From assembly GCA_963978545.1 (NCBI GenBank), contig OZ021727.1:21669943-21733942 (forward strand): 64,000 nucleotides of DNA, read 5' to 3'. Source of the stretch: Linyphia triangularis (Eukaryota; Arthropoda; Arachnida; Araneae; Linyphiidae). The notes beneath the pieces are model-generated. The model did not search any database. It saw only the letters and a list, made by a program, of their open reading frames with translations, and was not told the origin of the DNA. A program made the position numbers and the translations under genes. Positions 24,650 through 37,581 of the stretch are shown here, piece after piece (the first letter of the stretch is position 1; each line of letters starts with the position of its first letter).

Positions 24650-25922
24650 TAGTCATTGGTTATAAATCAATGGTATATTTGTTAGTGTTCTAATTATTTT
24701 TCTTTAAAATTTTAGCACAAACTAAAATTTTATGAAACAAAAGAATATCTACTAGATTCATCGTATAATTTTACAATTGTAATGTATTTGCGAGTAGGAA
24801 AATGAGCCAAAATTTCTGGTGAATGATCCAGAGTATATTACCCATCAATAATTTTTTTAATATTTAAGTTGGAGCTAAGCTACACTATTTAACTTTCCAT
24901 TAGGTTAATATAAAGTATTAGGTTGCTTGCACAATTTCACTCTGATCACTTTCACCAAAAAATAAAAAAAAAATAAAATGTCTCCTAGAGCAAAAAAAGG
25001 TGATGTCTTAAGAGATGGCAAAATAAAATAAAATATGGAACTGCATATTAATTACATTCGCACTTAAGATGGTAGCTCATTTGTTGATTATTTTGAATGC
25101 AAATAAGGAATTAGTCTGATAATTTAAAAGATTGGATACTTGATTGAATCATACGTAGATACAGTTTAGGTGAATTTGATTATGTCTTCATTATGAAGCG
25201 TTTTTGAAGAATCCTTGTTAAAATATTTATACAGCGGAAACAGTTTGTGTTTTGTATCAGAGCTTCTAATTGATACTTTTACACGATGACTTGAAATTGA
25301 CGTGTTTGAAATTTTGTTTTTCTCCAGGGTCGAAAAGATACGTGGTATACACATAAATGTGTTTAAAATTCCAAGAAATACAGGATTTTAACATATTCAC
25401 GGCACGTCTTTAGCAGATGTTTATTGCAGTGAGAATTATGCATTAAGTCGCTTTGTGTGTAGCTTGTCATTTTTTTTTTATAATATGCCGAATTCAAATT
25501 GTTAAGAATATTAACATTTATAATAATTCGTTTTTTAGTAGTTAAACTGGCAAACAAATCTTTTATTGTTAAAAGTGCCATTTTCAAAAATTGTTTATAA
25601 AGCATCGGTTATTATTTCAAGCACTGAAATTTGAGAAATTTACTTTCGAACAAATTGTACGATGAATCTGTTTTAAAAACAAATGACAAGAACCTTTTTG
25701 AGAACAAATTATCCAAGTAACCATGGGAATCTATCGATTGAAAAATAATGTTTCCTCTGGACACAAATATTAAGAGATCATTTCGTTATACTTTCAAATA
25801 AAAATAGTTTTTAACGAATAATTTGTGCAGGAGGCAATTAGTATTCAATTATTTCTAAAATCACATTGACGAGATTGGCAATTTGATAGAAAAATTTACA
25901 TTTTTAAGAGGAAGTGCTAGTA

Positions 25923-26309
25923 AGGATCATTCCCTATCCTCGCTATGTTACAATCTTCTAGCCCAGTGCATTTAGAAACAATTTTCTATAAAATTTTGAA
26001 ATTTGGTGAGTAGGTACGAAAAGGATCATTTAATGAGATGACATAAATTGTTTTCATTTAATGTATGTCTATTGTAAACGAAAATTAAAATAACAAAAGA
26101 TAAAACCAGATGGAGCCACCGCATATGCATTGAAGTAAGGATTTCAAATATAAAATAAATTAGGCACTATTTTCGGGTTTTTAGTTTATGTCACTTCATT
26201 AAGTGATCATTTTCGTACTAACTAACCAAATGTCAAGGTTTTATACAAAGTAGTTTCTAAATGCACTGGTCTAGAAGATTGTAACATAGCAAGAATAGGG
26301 AATGATCCT
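25923..26309. mobile_element. Long-TIR foldback MITE, copy 2
   Basis: This is the duplicate of 6811-7197 with the same arms and loop, so the insertion predates the duplication. Confidence 0.85.
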
Positions 26310-26489
26310 CACCATGACTTCGGCTTAATCTGATTTGGAATAATCTGATTCACCAGGAATTCGGCTTATTCTTAACAGATGATGCCATTGTAAAAACTTC
26401 CACGTGGAATTGAGAATGCAATTTTATGTTATTCTTTTTCTAGAATTTAGAGGCATAATTGAACAATATTTATCTAAATCACTACAAAA

Positions 26490-26664
<175 letters not shown>

Positions 26665-27457
26665 TATAATAATAATAATTGGCATCGTTATTGCAGATCC
26701 TACAAAATACAATATGGATATAATCTATATTCTCTTTTAATAACCATGATTTTCAGCCTTGTATGTGTGTGTTTGCTATTGTGGTAATCTGATATTTCTC
26801 TTGATTTTCCATAAAAAAATATGGGTAAAAAAACATGTGTTACTCTTCCATGTGTAACTATGTTGCTAACATCGTCTCATTTAATGTTCCACGTTTATTA
26901 ATTAAATGCAATGTTTTAAATGTATTTAATAATCTACGTTTTGAGAATATATAGTGTAAGCGGTTCGGTGATGTTGGCTCTGAAACCCTCCTTGATATCA
27001 AATATACAACTGACTATCAATGCAATTGCTTTTATTATTAAAGAAAAACATATTTTTTTTATAAATTGCATATTTGCTCCTACTTTCTTTAAAAAAAAAT
27101 TTACCAGTATTTCCAATATTTTTTTTTTTTTTATTTAATTTGTAAATTTAAGTTACTATATGATTCACTATATGAAGTTAATATTTATCTGTTTAAAATT
27201 ATTTATTTTAAACAATGTTCCGTTGTAACTAAATTTCAATTGTTATCACTACCATTTAAAATAAAGGGAAGTATTAGAAACAAAACCATATTGTTGTACG
27301 TAACAAACATTTATGATATGACAGTGAACTTCCACTTCTTTGTAGTAAACTTGATTGAAAAAAGTTGCCGAATAAAGTAAACTGTCATTTGAAAAAGCGA
27401 AATTTTGTTCGCGCTTTTGTGGAAATCGTTGCTGTTATTTCTTATTGAAAGTGAGAT

Positions 27458-27706
27458 ATGGATTGCGAGGAGATGGAGTGGGAACACAGTTGTCCCTTTT
27501 GGGAGGTAGATGTGATCCTGGAGCCAGAGGAGCCCATGGAGTGGTTGTCTAGTTCGCTAGAAGTGGAGGAGGTGGTGGAGGAGGAGAAGGAGGTGGTGGA
27601 AGAGGAGGTGGAAGAGGGTCCCCATCATTTGGACTTCTTTCGCCTCCTTTTGCACTGTCACCTTAAACTCCTGGGTTCCTCTGGTGAGGGGTCACAAGTA
27701 GAATAG
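27458..27706 (+). other. Low-complexity open frame, Glu/Val-rich or Gly-rich, copy 2
   Basis: Duplicate of 8149-8397. The 82-codon frame is kept with a D-to-E and an E-to-G change. The same caution about purine-rich repeat sequence applies. Confidence 0.3.
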
Positions 27707-28129
27707 GCGGTAATTGTGGAAAATAACATCAAGTGGGTGGGTTGGGCGGCATAAAAAGGATCTCCAAAATGCGTAGGTTAGAGTATAACACTCCAACTCC
27801 TCAACACAATCCTTGGATAGGTGTCGATGACTAAGATGAAGATATACGACTAAAACAGACGACTAGAAGAACTAAATCTTGAAATACAATTCGACAAAGA
27901 ATCGACTAAAATGTGGGACAAAAAATGTGTTTTGAAATCCTTTTAAAAGGATTAGTCTGAATTGTGCTTATTCCTCTGGTACCTGTCGCACACTAGATTT
28001 GTAATACTTCTTTCTCATTGGAATTTTCACATGCTCATCCATATTGAAGAATGGAATTTAGAAAGCAATGTGTTATTAAGAAGACAACCCAAGTGCCAAA
28101 GCTGGATCAGTCGATGAACAACATATGCA

Positions 28130-28650
28130 TCCAGAAGCATCGAATTCTTCATTGCCCTGAAATATGAACAAAGATGAAGATCTGCCGATGCAATATGATG
28201 ATGATGATGATGATGATAATGGAAACGGTATCCAGGCAGAATCTGTAGAGACATTCTTACTTCAGATTTCAATGGGTTGGATAATTACGAGAATGAAGTT
28301 AATGTTTCAGATTCCTGGAATTCTTCATTGGCATGAATTTCGTACATAGAATAGGGTTTGCCGCTGTAATATGATGATGGAAATGGTTTCTAGGAGGATA
28401 TCTGGAGACATTATTACTTCAGATTTTAATGGGTTGATGATATTTCTGATAATGACGAGAATGAAGATGATGTTCCAGGTGCTTAGAATTCTTCATTGGC
28501 ATGAAATCCGAACATAGAATAGAGTTTGTCTGTGTAATATTATGATGGAAACTGTTTCGTCGAAACTGTTCTAGACAAAATGTATGGAGATACTCTTACT
28601 TCAGTTTTCGACGGACTTTTAATGATGACGATAATGAAGATGATATACTC
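28130..28650 (+). repeat. Degenerate ~170-bp tandem repeat, three units, copy 2
   Basis: Counterpart of 8830-9350. The first unit has an expanded (GAT)n run at 28194-28218 that copy 1 lacks. Stops interrupt every frame. Confidence 0.7.
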
Positions 28651-31600
28651 TGAAACAGGCAGAATGAATCCTTATTGCTCAAGAACAGCTATTAGACAGC
28701 AATGTTTCCTTGTGGAAGAGGCATGTGTTTGAAATGAATCAACCGATGAACAAAAACTGAAGTTAGATGCTTCAACATACATTACTGCAAAATAACTATA
28801 CTACTGCATTACTAAAAGAGGACTTGACTGCAGAAATTGCTCACAACTAGGAGGCATTCAGACGTTCGTTCTTAAGACTTCGATTGGTTTATGAGAACTA
28901 CGTTACTTCTTAAAACGACGAGAATGAAATTGATACATGTCATTGCGATTTATGGAATTTCTGTTTTCTAAACTTAAAGTTCGCCTTTTCAACAAACCTG
29001 GCTCTGAACAACAAACAAGTTGTATGAGCATCTTACGCCCTTTCTGTAGAAGCTCCCAGAAGTACTGTTCATCGAGGAGCAATGTAAATGTTGTATGTAG
29101 TTTGGAATATAAATATGGTATATAGTTTGTTTTTAAATATTGTACATAGTTTGTTTTTAAATATTGTACATAGTTTGTTTTTAAATATTGAATTTGTTAC
29201 CTATATTTTGCCTCAACTTCATTAGAATTTATATATTTTTTGGTCTTTCAATAAACATGCTGAAACGAATGCATTTGCTTATGTTTCATTTTTTGAGAAG
29301 TGCGTTATTACTATTTGATGGCATTCTTATTAATTAAATGGAAAGTCTCCGAATTACTAATTCATTCAGGCACTCATATTTTGCAAAGATTCTGAAGTAT
29401 GTGCAAATGAAGTCGTAACTAATGCTTTAACTTTTCGAAGAGCTAAATAACACAAATCGTTATAAGAAGAAACGTATATTATATTCCTGATAATAAACAT
29501 TGTCTTAAAAATTCCAATAACCAAGAGGAAAAGTAGTTAAAAAAAGATCCTCTTCAAAAGAAGCGTCAAAAAAAGAAAAGAGGCAACAAATTGTTGTAAA
29601 ATCTGAATACAAAGGATCGTTTTTTCATAAACTAGGGACGTGGAACCTCACACAACTTTCTATTACGTTTTAATATTTGCTATTGCATTCAAATTTTATA
29701 TTTTCTCACATTTAAATAGAAATGGCCAGTTTGGCGATGTTTATGTAAATAATTCTTACATAGGCAAAAAAAAAAAAAAAAAAAAAAAAACTCATCAAAA
29801 AGGCGAAATTGCTGATGTTATTCTATAGACATTACATTGTCCTTTTTTGTGCGAGAAATTAAGAAAATGAATCGTTAATGAGCGATGCTTAAGGACAGAG
29901 AACTCTGTGTTAAAGACACTTTTTTTTCAACGTTTACTCTTTTATCGCATTTCTATGGAAATTTTGGAGATTGGGACGATTCGAACACCTTAAGAGACGT
30001 ATTGGCACTGATATTTTAATCAAAATCATAGAGCTGTTATCTTTTTTTTTTTATTGCTGAAGCCGTAATTGTTGAAAAACGTGATTTTTTTTTTTTTTTA
30101 TGATTTCAATCTTACGCACATGCGCGATTTTGACGAAAACCTTAATGGTAGGTCCCATGGCCACACTCATTGACAGAGATTTTTTCTAGACCACGTTTTT
30201 TAAGTCAGAGTGTTCCGATACTTGGAGTAATGCAACTAATAATAATAATAATAATAGAAAAATGATTTTTTTTACCGTAGACAAATTTTTCACTACTTTA
30301 TGTTAATATATTGATAATTCAAAGTAAAAATGCTTAATTCGGAAGCTGTTCTCTAATTCTACAGCTTCGTAAATTTACAATTGTGATTGTATAAATAATC
30401 TGGATTTAGTCAGATATCTTATTGCTTTTTTAATTAACATTTGCAATGCAAGCGTTATCTTTTGAATTCATATGAATCAAAACTTTGGAGAATAGTCACA
30501 AGTACATGAATTTCGATTTTATATGACAGTATCTAGAATGTCTACGAATAAAATTGTTAGAATCGATGACTAAATCACATGTTGCCAAAAATAATTTCCA
30601 TGAAAGTTTCTCAAAGATGAAAATTCCTTAAAGAAATTCGTATTCCTTTTTAAAATTATCCATACAAATAAATGGCTTTCCTGTAAGGTAAATGGGCAAA
30701 ATAAATTACTTTGACAATGTAAAAAAAAAAAAATCGTATCTTATAAAGAAATGCGAGAAAAGAAGGAATGTGCATAAGATTTATTTCAAAAATAACACTG
30801 TTTTGGAATAACGCTGTTTTGGAGCTTAATAAATATTTTCTTCAGTAAAACATTATTAGAATTGAACCGAAGAGATTTGTGACGTATTTGAGTTGAATAA
30901 ATATATGTACTTTCTTTGAATTTCCGTTTTACTACTGGTGTCTGCTGCCATGTTCTAATTTTCTTTCGAAAAAGTCGAGTGACAAAAATTTAATTTATTT
31001 CTTACAATAACATATTTATACAGTATTTTGAATAGCTTCAAAAATATTTTCGATTTTGATTTTGACATGTATTAGAGGATGAATATAATTTTTTACAAAA
31101 TTTAAATGAAGTATTTTTAAAGAAGTTTTACAATTTGTGTTATTTTACGGGATATTAAAGTTAACTACAAAACCTTTCGAGCCTTTCCCGATATCAAATA
31201 AACCGATACTAATTTTTTAAACTACTCAGTTTATAATTTAATTACGTACTATTAGCATATTTAAACATTTTCAATACTTAGTATGAAACTAAATAAAAAT
31301 TTTTTATAAATGAACCAATAATTAGTTTGTAAATGTACTTATAAATGGTTTAAAATTGAAGTTACTAAAATGTGATAATTTGCTCCAAGCAGAACACATT
31401 AAAATATTTTATCGAAATTCATTTTAATTAGCTTTGTTGTCTTCCATTGAACTTCTAAATTTATTATTTTTCTTGTAAAGCCAACTAACTTTAAGTACAA
31501 TCCCTAACATTTCCTCTATTTATTGATTCCTTTGTGATTTACTAAATATTGACTTAAACTACTTAATTAAGTGACTGAAAGGAAAAAATTACAACAATCA

Positions 31601-32762
31601 GTACTTAATTTTTGTTAATTAATCATATTAAAAGTAAATTTTATAAGTAGCGCATGAATGTGGAGAAGATAAATTCAATGTGTAATACAATCATAAATTT
31701 AGTATTAGTAGTTAGTTGTATTTAATTTATTTATTTTAAGGGAAGTGGGTACTCTAAAATTTATAAAAAAATTATTTTGAGTTTATTGTAATTTATTAAA
31801 ATTTGAAATTTTTCTTTTAAATGATACTTCATTTGTAACAATACCTTAATTAGAATTTTTTTTCAATAACTTTTTGAAGACAAAAGTTGAAACTATTTAA
31901 TGCTAGTAAAGTTTTCTTTAAAATACGTTTTCTTTAAAACTTCATTTTTCATTACTCGCATACCTTTTTCTCAAAACTGCACACACTATGTACTGAAAAT
32001 TTGTTCCACACATTCCTTTTATGTATCTGTAAGTATTGAAGTGAGATTTTGTTTTATTAACTAAAAAAAATATTTATTTTCTATTTTTTTTCCTGACATA
32101 TTTCGTCAAAAAAAACAAAAAAACTTGTGATTTGCAACAAATTTGAGTGACTTTCACGATAGTTCATTTAAAAAAAAGATAAATGAATTGTGATTAAAAG
32201 ATCACTTCAGTAGAATGTCAAGTGTCTGCTAAATGCACTGAAAAAAATATTAAAAAATAGGCTTCTATGATAGTTATTTTCTGAGTAAAGGTACCTGGAA
32301 ATATACCGAATTAACATTACCTGGATAGGGGGTGCTAACTCCCTCTTAAAATATAAAAATATCATCAACTTTAAGCGCATATCTTAATTTTTAATTTGTG
32401 CGCACCCATTACAAGCATTTAATATAATCTATTCATGTTACATTAAAAAACAAAAGCCGATAATCAACATCAACTAAAAAATTTTGAAATATTATTTTTT
32501 CAACATAAATTAAATTGAAAACTAAACGCGCAAACGTTATAACAAAATTAACTACCTTCCTAGCATTTATTTATCCACTCCGTGTTTGGTGCACATTTAT
32601 CCGTACTTAAATATCATAAAAATAATGAATTTAGGCCAATGAAAAATGAACTTCATTAAACTGAACCGCACGCACGTAACTCGGCCATAAAGCGCTACAA
32701 AGAAGCCATTTTACGCATTATAACAACTCGAAGAATGCTCTTTCAGTGCTACTACTGCTAAG

Positions 32763-32864
32763 ATGGAAGCCAAATTGCCTTTCGAATTAGTGAACGGAAC
32801 ATTATTTTATATACCACACGTGTTGAACGCGAAACCGCCATTTATCACTTTCCATTCGGAGTAA
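32763..32864 (+). CDS. Possible 33-codon small ORF, copy 2
   Basis: This is an identical copy of the frame at 13431-13532. The same uncertainty applies. Confidence 0.15.
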   Translation: MEAKLPFELVNGTLFYIPHVLNAKPPFITFHSE

Positions 32865-33445
32865 AACGAAGAAAAATCGGATTTGGCGAGAAACGGAAAT
32901 AAATTGAAACCGGGCCCTGAACAATTAATCTGAGGCTGATCTTTTAAGTTTTCCGCTTTTCTGGGACGATCCAAGAAAAGTTTCGTGATAATTTTATAAC
33001 CGGGGAGTTATATCGAAATATCGTTGGGGTTTAGAACTTTCTGGTTTTCTTCCCCGGTTGTTTTATAAAATGTTTATACCCTTTTGATAAACGAAAGGAA
33101 GTAAATTTATGACTGTGAATTGAATTTATTATCTAGAGCTCTTTTCCTTAAGACATAGTTGTGGTAAATGGCGCGTTGCATTTTATAACATCGGGATGAT
33201 ATTGCGAATTAAACTGAAAAGTGTTTCGCCAACATCTTTAATATCGAAAGATTACTTTCCTCGAGGAATTTTAGATCCATCTTTTTAATTTATTAGAAAG
33301 TTTGCTCTTTCACGAACCCAGGAAAATATTTTACGTTTTAAATACTACTGAAAATTGCAATTTTAAATTAAAGTTTTTGTGTGTGTTTTGCTTTTTAAAT
33401 TATTAATAATTTCTTTTATAATGAAGTTAACTATCAAAAAAATAT

Positions 33446-33907
33446 TGTTACGAATTTTTCCACTGAGGCAATGATGGCACAGTTTTTACAGTATAAAAAT
33501 ATTTATTCTCTCTTCAGAAAACTCACAAAATTTATCCACAGGCAACAGTGTAATCGCTCACAAGCTTCAACACAAGCTTTAGCAAAAACAACTTCGAATA
33601 CAGCGATTATACAAGCTCACTCCAGTAAACAAAGCGATCAGCTCACCTCGAAGTCCAAAGTCAATCTGAAAACTTTCCCGTTCTCCAGTCTTTTATATAC
33701 AAGCGCGTGAGACATTCTCGAAATTTCCAGCCAATTCATCGGAAAAGAAATATCTCGAAACTTCTCGATTGCTTTAGGTGTTGCCACCTTTTTCTAACTT
33801 GTATAATCGCTATTAATTAATAAATAAAATAAGATAAAAATAAATTACAATAGAATTTTGAAATAATACGTCACTATTTACAATATATACAGACAATTTG
33901 TGCAACA
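33446..33907 (-). repeat. 3' LTR of the young Gypsy element
   Basis: 462 bp with TG...CA ends. It carries, on the minus strand, a TATATAAAAG box at 33690-33699 and an AATAAA at 33502-33507, the usual order of promoter then polyadenylation signal in an LTR. Confidence 0.95.
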
Positions 33908-33920
33908 TTTCCCCCTTCTT
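33908..33920 (-). other. Polypurine tract
   Basis: AAGAAGGGGGAAA on the minus strand, directly before the 3' LTR. This is the expected plus-strand primer of LTR-element reverse transcription. Confidence 0.85.
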
Positions 33921-33993
33921 AAAGACTGCACGTCCCGGGCAGTGAAGTCCTTAAGAGGAAAGGCAATTCAATCACTTCTACTATAATATGGGG

Positions 33994-35484
33994 TTAGCCT
34001 ATTGCAGTGTACAACTCTAGGTTTACAGGAGGGTGTCCGTTGAATATCCTTACCACGACGTCGTTGATCTTCTTAAGGACCACATACGGCCCTTCCCAGT
34101 TCGTCTGGAGCTTAGGGGAGAGTCCTTTCCGACGTTTAGGATTCCATAACCACACCTTGTCACCTTCCTGGAATGAACGGTCCGTGGCCTTGGCATCGTA
34201 GCGGACCTTCATGCGCTCGGTCATGATGTTGATTCTTTCCCTGGCGAACCGATGTATGGCTTCCAAACGTGCCTGGAGATCATCTAGATACTGGACAGGC
34301 GAGGAAGGGGTGTCCGGTGGTCGTCCAAAGAGGAGGTCGCAGGGTAGTCTAAGGTCTCTTCCGAAAATCATTTGAGATGGTGTATATCCGGTGGTCTCGT
34401 GAGTAGCACTTCTGTAGGCCAAAAGGAACAGTGGAAGTTTCTGATCCCAATCTTGCTGGTTCTTGGAAACGAACAAAGAGAGATGATTCAGAATCGTTCT
34501 ATTAAACCGTTCGACCATTCCATCCGATTGTGGGTGGAGGGGAGTTGTGCGAGTCTTTTCCATGTCGAGCAAGTCACACAGCCCAGTGAAGACGGCAGAG
34601 TTGAAGTTCGTCCCCTGGTCAGAATGTATCAGCAGGGGTACGCCAAATCGGGAGATCCAATTCTGCACGAGGATTTCTGCTACGGTTGTGGCTTCCTGGT
34701 CCGGAATCGAGTATGCTTCTGCCCACTTACTAAAGTAGTCCATGACAACTAGGATGTATTTGTTGCCATTAGTTGTGAGAGGAAGGGGGCCTAAGACGTC
34801 CAAAGCAATTCTTTCGAATGGTGCTCCTACGTTATAACGTTGCAACTTTCCACGAGTTCGGGTCTTCGGTCCCTTCCGCGAATTGCATGCATCACAGGAC
34901 TTGCACCACTTCTCCGCGTCGGACTTGGCTTTGTCCCAGAAGAATCTCTCCCTGACTTTCTGAAGAGTTTTCGTGACACCAAAATGTCCTCCAGTAGAAC
35001 TGCTGTGAAGTTCTTCTAGAACGTTGGTAACTCTAGAACTTGGAAGGATTAATTGCCACCGGAAGCTTTTGCCATCATCGGACTCCCATCGACGGTAGAG
35101 TACTCCATTCTTCAAGTGCAAAGAGTCCCACATAGCCCAATATCTCTTCATTGTTGGGCTATAGCGTGCAATTTCCTGCCAACTGGGTTTTCCGGTAGCT
35201 GCTTCCATGAATTCAATTAAAGGTTTCAAGTATTGATCTTCAACCTGACTCTTTCGAACATTCTGGTCACTCCAAGGGTCCACGTCTGAAGTAGTCGACT
35301 TGGTGGTTATTTTCCGAAAGGCCGATGTGTTAACCCTAAACTTAGACTCGGCATTGGAACAAAATCGACAATTCTCCGGACATGGTCTTCTAGAAAGAAC
35401 GTCTGCATTTCCATGGAACGTTCCTTTTCTGTGATGGATATCCATGTCGTATTCCTGCAGGCGCTGGATCCACCTTGCTATTTG
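33994..35484 (-). pseudogene. pol, RNase H end and integrase, young Gypsy element
   Basis: The stretch is open from just after an in-frame TGA (35485-35487) to a stop at 33994. Counting from the Met at 35445, residues 147-187 form the HHCC zinc finger (H147, H154, C184, C187). The DD35E core is D216 (in LDVLGPL), D276 (in HSDQGTN) and E312 (in MVERFNR), with 35 residues between the last two, as the family requires. The GPY module follows (NWEGPYVV, about 449-456). Near 34045 a two-base excess against the old copy shifts the frame, so the last 30 or so residues (the Arg-rich tail) are lost, and a second stop lies in that tail frame. Integrase would join element DNA to the host chromosome. Confidence 0.93.
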
Positions 35485-35487
35485 TCA
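35485..35487 (-). other. Premature TGA in pol (RNase H)
   Basis: This falls in LLNFKNTE-stop-QIARW. It is in the same frame as both the 35676-37581 and 33994-35484 stretches, so a single base change (probably from GGA) separates them. Related elements normally carry a residue here. Confidence 0.85.
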
Positions 35488-35673
35488 CTCTGTATTCTTG
35501 AAATTTAGCAACCAAGTCAGAGACGCATGATCAGTTCTTAAAAGGAATTTTAGGCCGTACAAGTAATGGTGAAAGTGCTCAACGGCTTTTACTATTGCCA
35601 GTAACTCCTTTCTTGTGACGCAGTAGTTCCGCTCGGATCTTGACAGGCTCTTACTAAAATAAGCGATGACTTT
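35488..35673 (-). pseudogene. pol, RNase H middle segment between two stops
   Basis: A 62-codon open stretch in the same frame as the flanking pol pieces. It begins KVIAYFSKSLSRSERNYCV and includes TRKELLAIVKAVEHFHHYLY and RTDHASLTWLL, which are standard Gypsy RNase H motifs (the K-E-L-L-A and T-D-H-x-S-L blocks). Confidence 0.9.
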
Positions 35674-37581
35674 CTATTGTCCTTCAATTTCCTGGGAAAG
35701 AACGGCGCCCACTCCCTCATTGCTGGCATCTGTATCCAAAATAAAGTCCTTGTTAACATCGGGAAAAGCCAAAACAGGCGCGGTTGTTAAAGCGTTCTTC
35801 AGTTGATTGAAGGAGTCGTCACAGTCGGCAGTCCATAGGAACTTCTGCTTGCTCTCTGTTAGTCGATGCAAGGGTCTGGCGATCTTGGAGAAACCTTTCA
35901 CGAATTTACGGTAATACGTGCACAGGCCTAGGAAGCTTCGCAATTGATGAACGTCTTGCAATCGAGACCAAATTTGCACAGCATGGATCTTGGCTGGATC
36001 TGTGCTTACTCCATCGGATGAGATGATGTGTCCGAGATAACTGACTTTTCGCCTAAAGAGCTTACATTTTGATGGGCTAAGTTTCAAGTGGGCTTCCCTA
36101 AGCTTCAAGAACACGTTCTTCACATTTTGCAAGTGTTGATCAAAACTTCGCCCGGTGATAATGATATCGTCCAAATATACCAGACAGGTCTCGTAGGAAA
36201 GTCCTCTAAGCACAGTCTCCATTAGTCGCTCGAACGTAGCCGATGCATTACACAAGCCAAACGGCATAACTTGAAACTGCCATAATCCTTGGCCGGTAGT
36301 GAAGGCAGTCTTCTCACGATCGTCGGGATGTATCTCCACTTGCCAGTATCCACTCTTCAAATCCAAAGTCGAAAACCACTGGTTCCCTGATAGAGTGTCC
36401 AAAGTGTCATCAATTCTTGGCAGAGGGTAGCTGTCCTTTTTCGTAATTTCGTTCAGCTTCCGGTAATCCACACAAAACCTGGTGGAACCATCCTTCTTTC
36501 GAAAGAGTACGATTGGAGAGGCCCATGGACTTGAGGAGGGTTCGATAACTCTATTATCTTCCATTTCATGTAACAATCTCCCGACCTCCTCTTGTTTTGC
36601 AAATGGAAGTCTTCGAGGATGTTGTTTAATCGGTAAATGGGTCCCAGTGTCAATTCGATGTTGTGTAAGCTTCGTTCTTCCTACATCTTTCGATGACATG
36701 GAGAAAACGTCCTGAAATTCTTTTATAAGGTTTCCGACAATATTCTCTTGCCTTCTTTCCAACCGAGAGTCCTCGAGAAGCTGGTCCACTAAATCCGCGG
36801 GTGGTGCGGTCGGAAGCTCCTTCGATCCTCGTTCGATGCTTGTAACGGGTGTGCAAGTGACAATTTCTTCTCCTTTCTTGATAACTCTCTTAGAATCACC
36901 GATGTTGGCCATTCTCACATGCATCACCTCTTGAGAGAGATCCACAAGCGTCGCTCCTACAAGCACTCCTTTTGGGACGCTATTCGATGATGGGAAGTCC
37001 GTTACTCCGAATCGGAAGGCCTTCGGGAGCTCTGTTGAACCTTTTACAACCAAATCAGTCATGGAGGGGATGGTGATGTCTTCAAGAGCTACTATTCGAT
37101 ATGCACACGACTCTTCCGAGTCCAAACCGAACAATGGAACTTCTTCTTTCCCTGTTTGAAGCTCGCCTTTCTCGAAATTCAAAGTAATTCCATTTCTCTT
37201 TAAAAAGTCCAATCCCAGAATACATGGGTCAATAATTTCAGCGACGTAAACGGTGTGAGTGTAGGTGTGAAATCCAAAAGAGATGTTGACATTTAATTTC
37301 CCATGCACAGAAATTTTGTCACCAGTCACAGTTTGTAATGAAACTGAAGGCGCCGTGTAAAGAGGTTGGCTGTCCAGGCGCCGGGCTACATCCGTCCGTA
37401 AGATGGTTACATTTGCCCCTGAGTCAACTATTAGACAACAGGGAGTTCCATTGATCTTGCCCTCCACGAATAAACCATGGTTTCCTCCTTGAAGGGATGA
37501 GATGTGATAGAGGCTGAGTGGGGCACCACCTGCTCTACACGGCGACCTCCGCCTCGCGAGATAGCCGCTCTTTAGTTTAAC
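35674..37581 (-). pseudogene. pol, protease and reverse transcriptase, young Gypsy element
   Basis: Open from the gag/pol overlap to an in-frame TAG at 35674-35676. Counting from the GTG-encoded residue at 37467, protease has the catalytic DSGA at 15-18 with the flap/ILG motif at about 84. RT has VDYRKLN (about 334), LDLKSGYWQ (catalytic D369), FGLCNASATF, and the YLDD box at 431-434. The thumb/connection has YLGHIIS and FLGLCTYYRKF. RNase H starts with LDTDASNEG (about 577). There is no ATG near the start: the frame runs back through GGNHGLF and a Cys/Arg-rich linker to the frameshift site, so the product is made as Gag-Pol. The TAG ends it early in RNase H. Confidence 0.95.

Noticed and set aside
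34372..34752. Plus-strand open frames of 60-140 codons within the Gypsy elements
   Set aside because: They lie antisense to the integrase, RT or gag frames, which carry recognisable catalytic motifs; the plus-strand texts show none.
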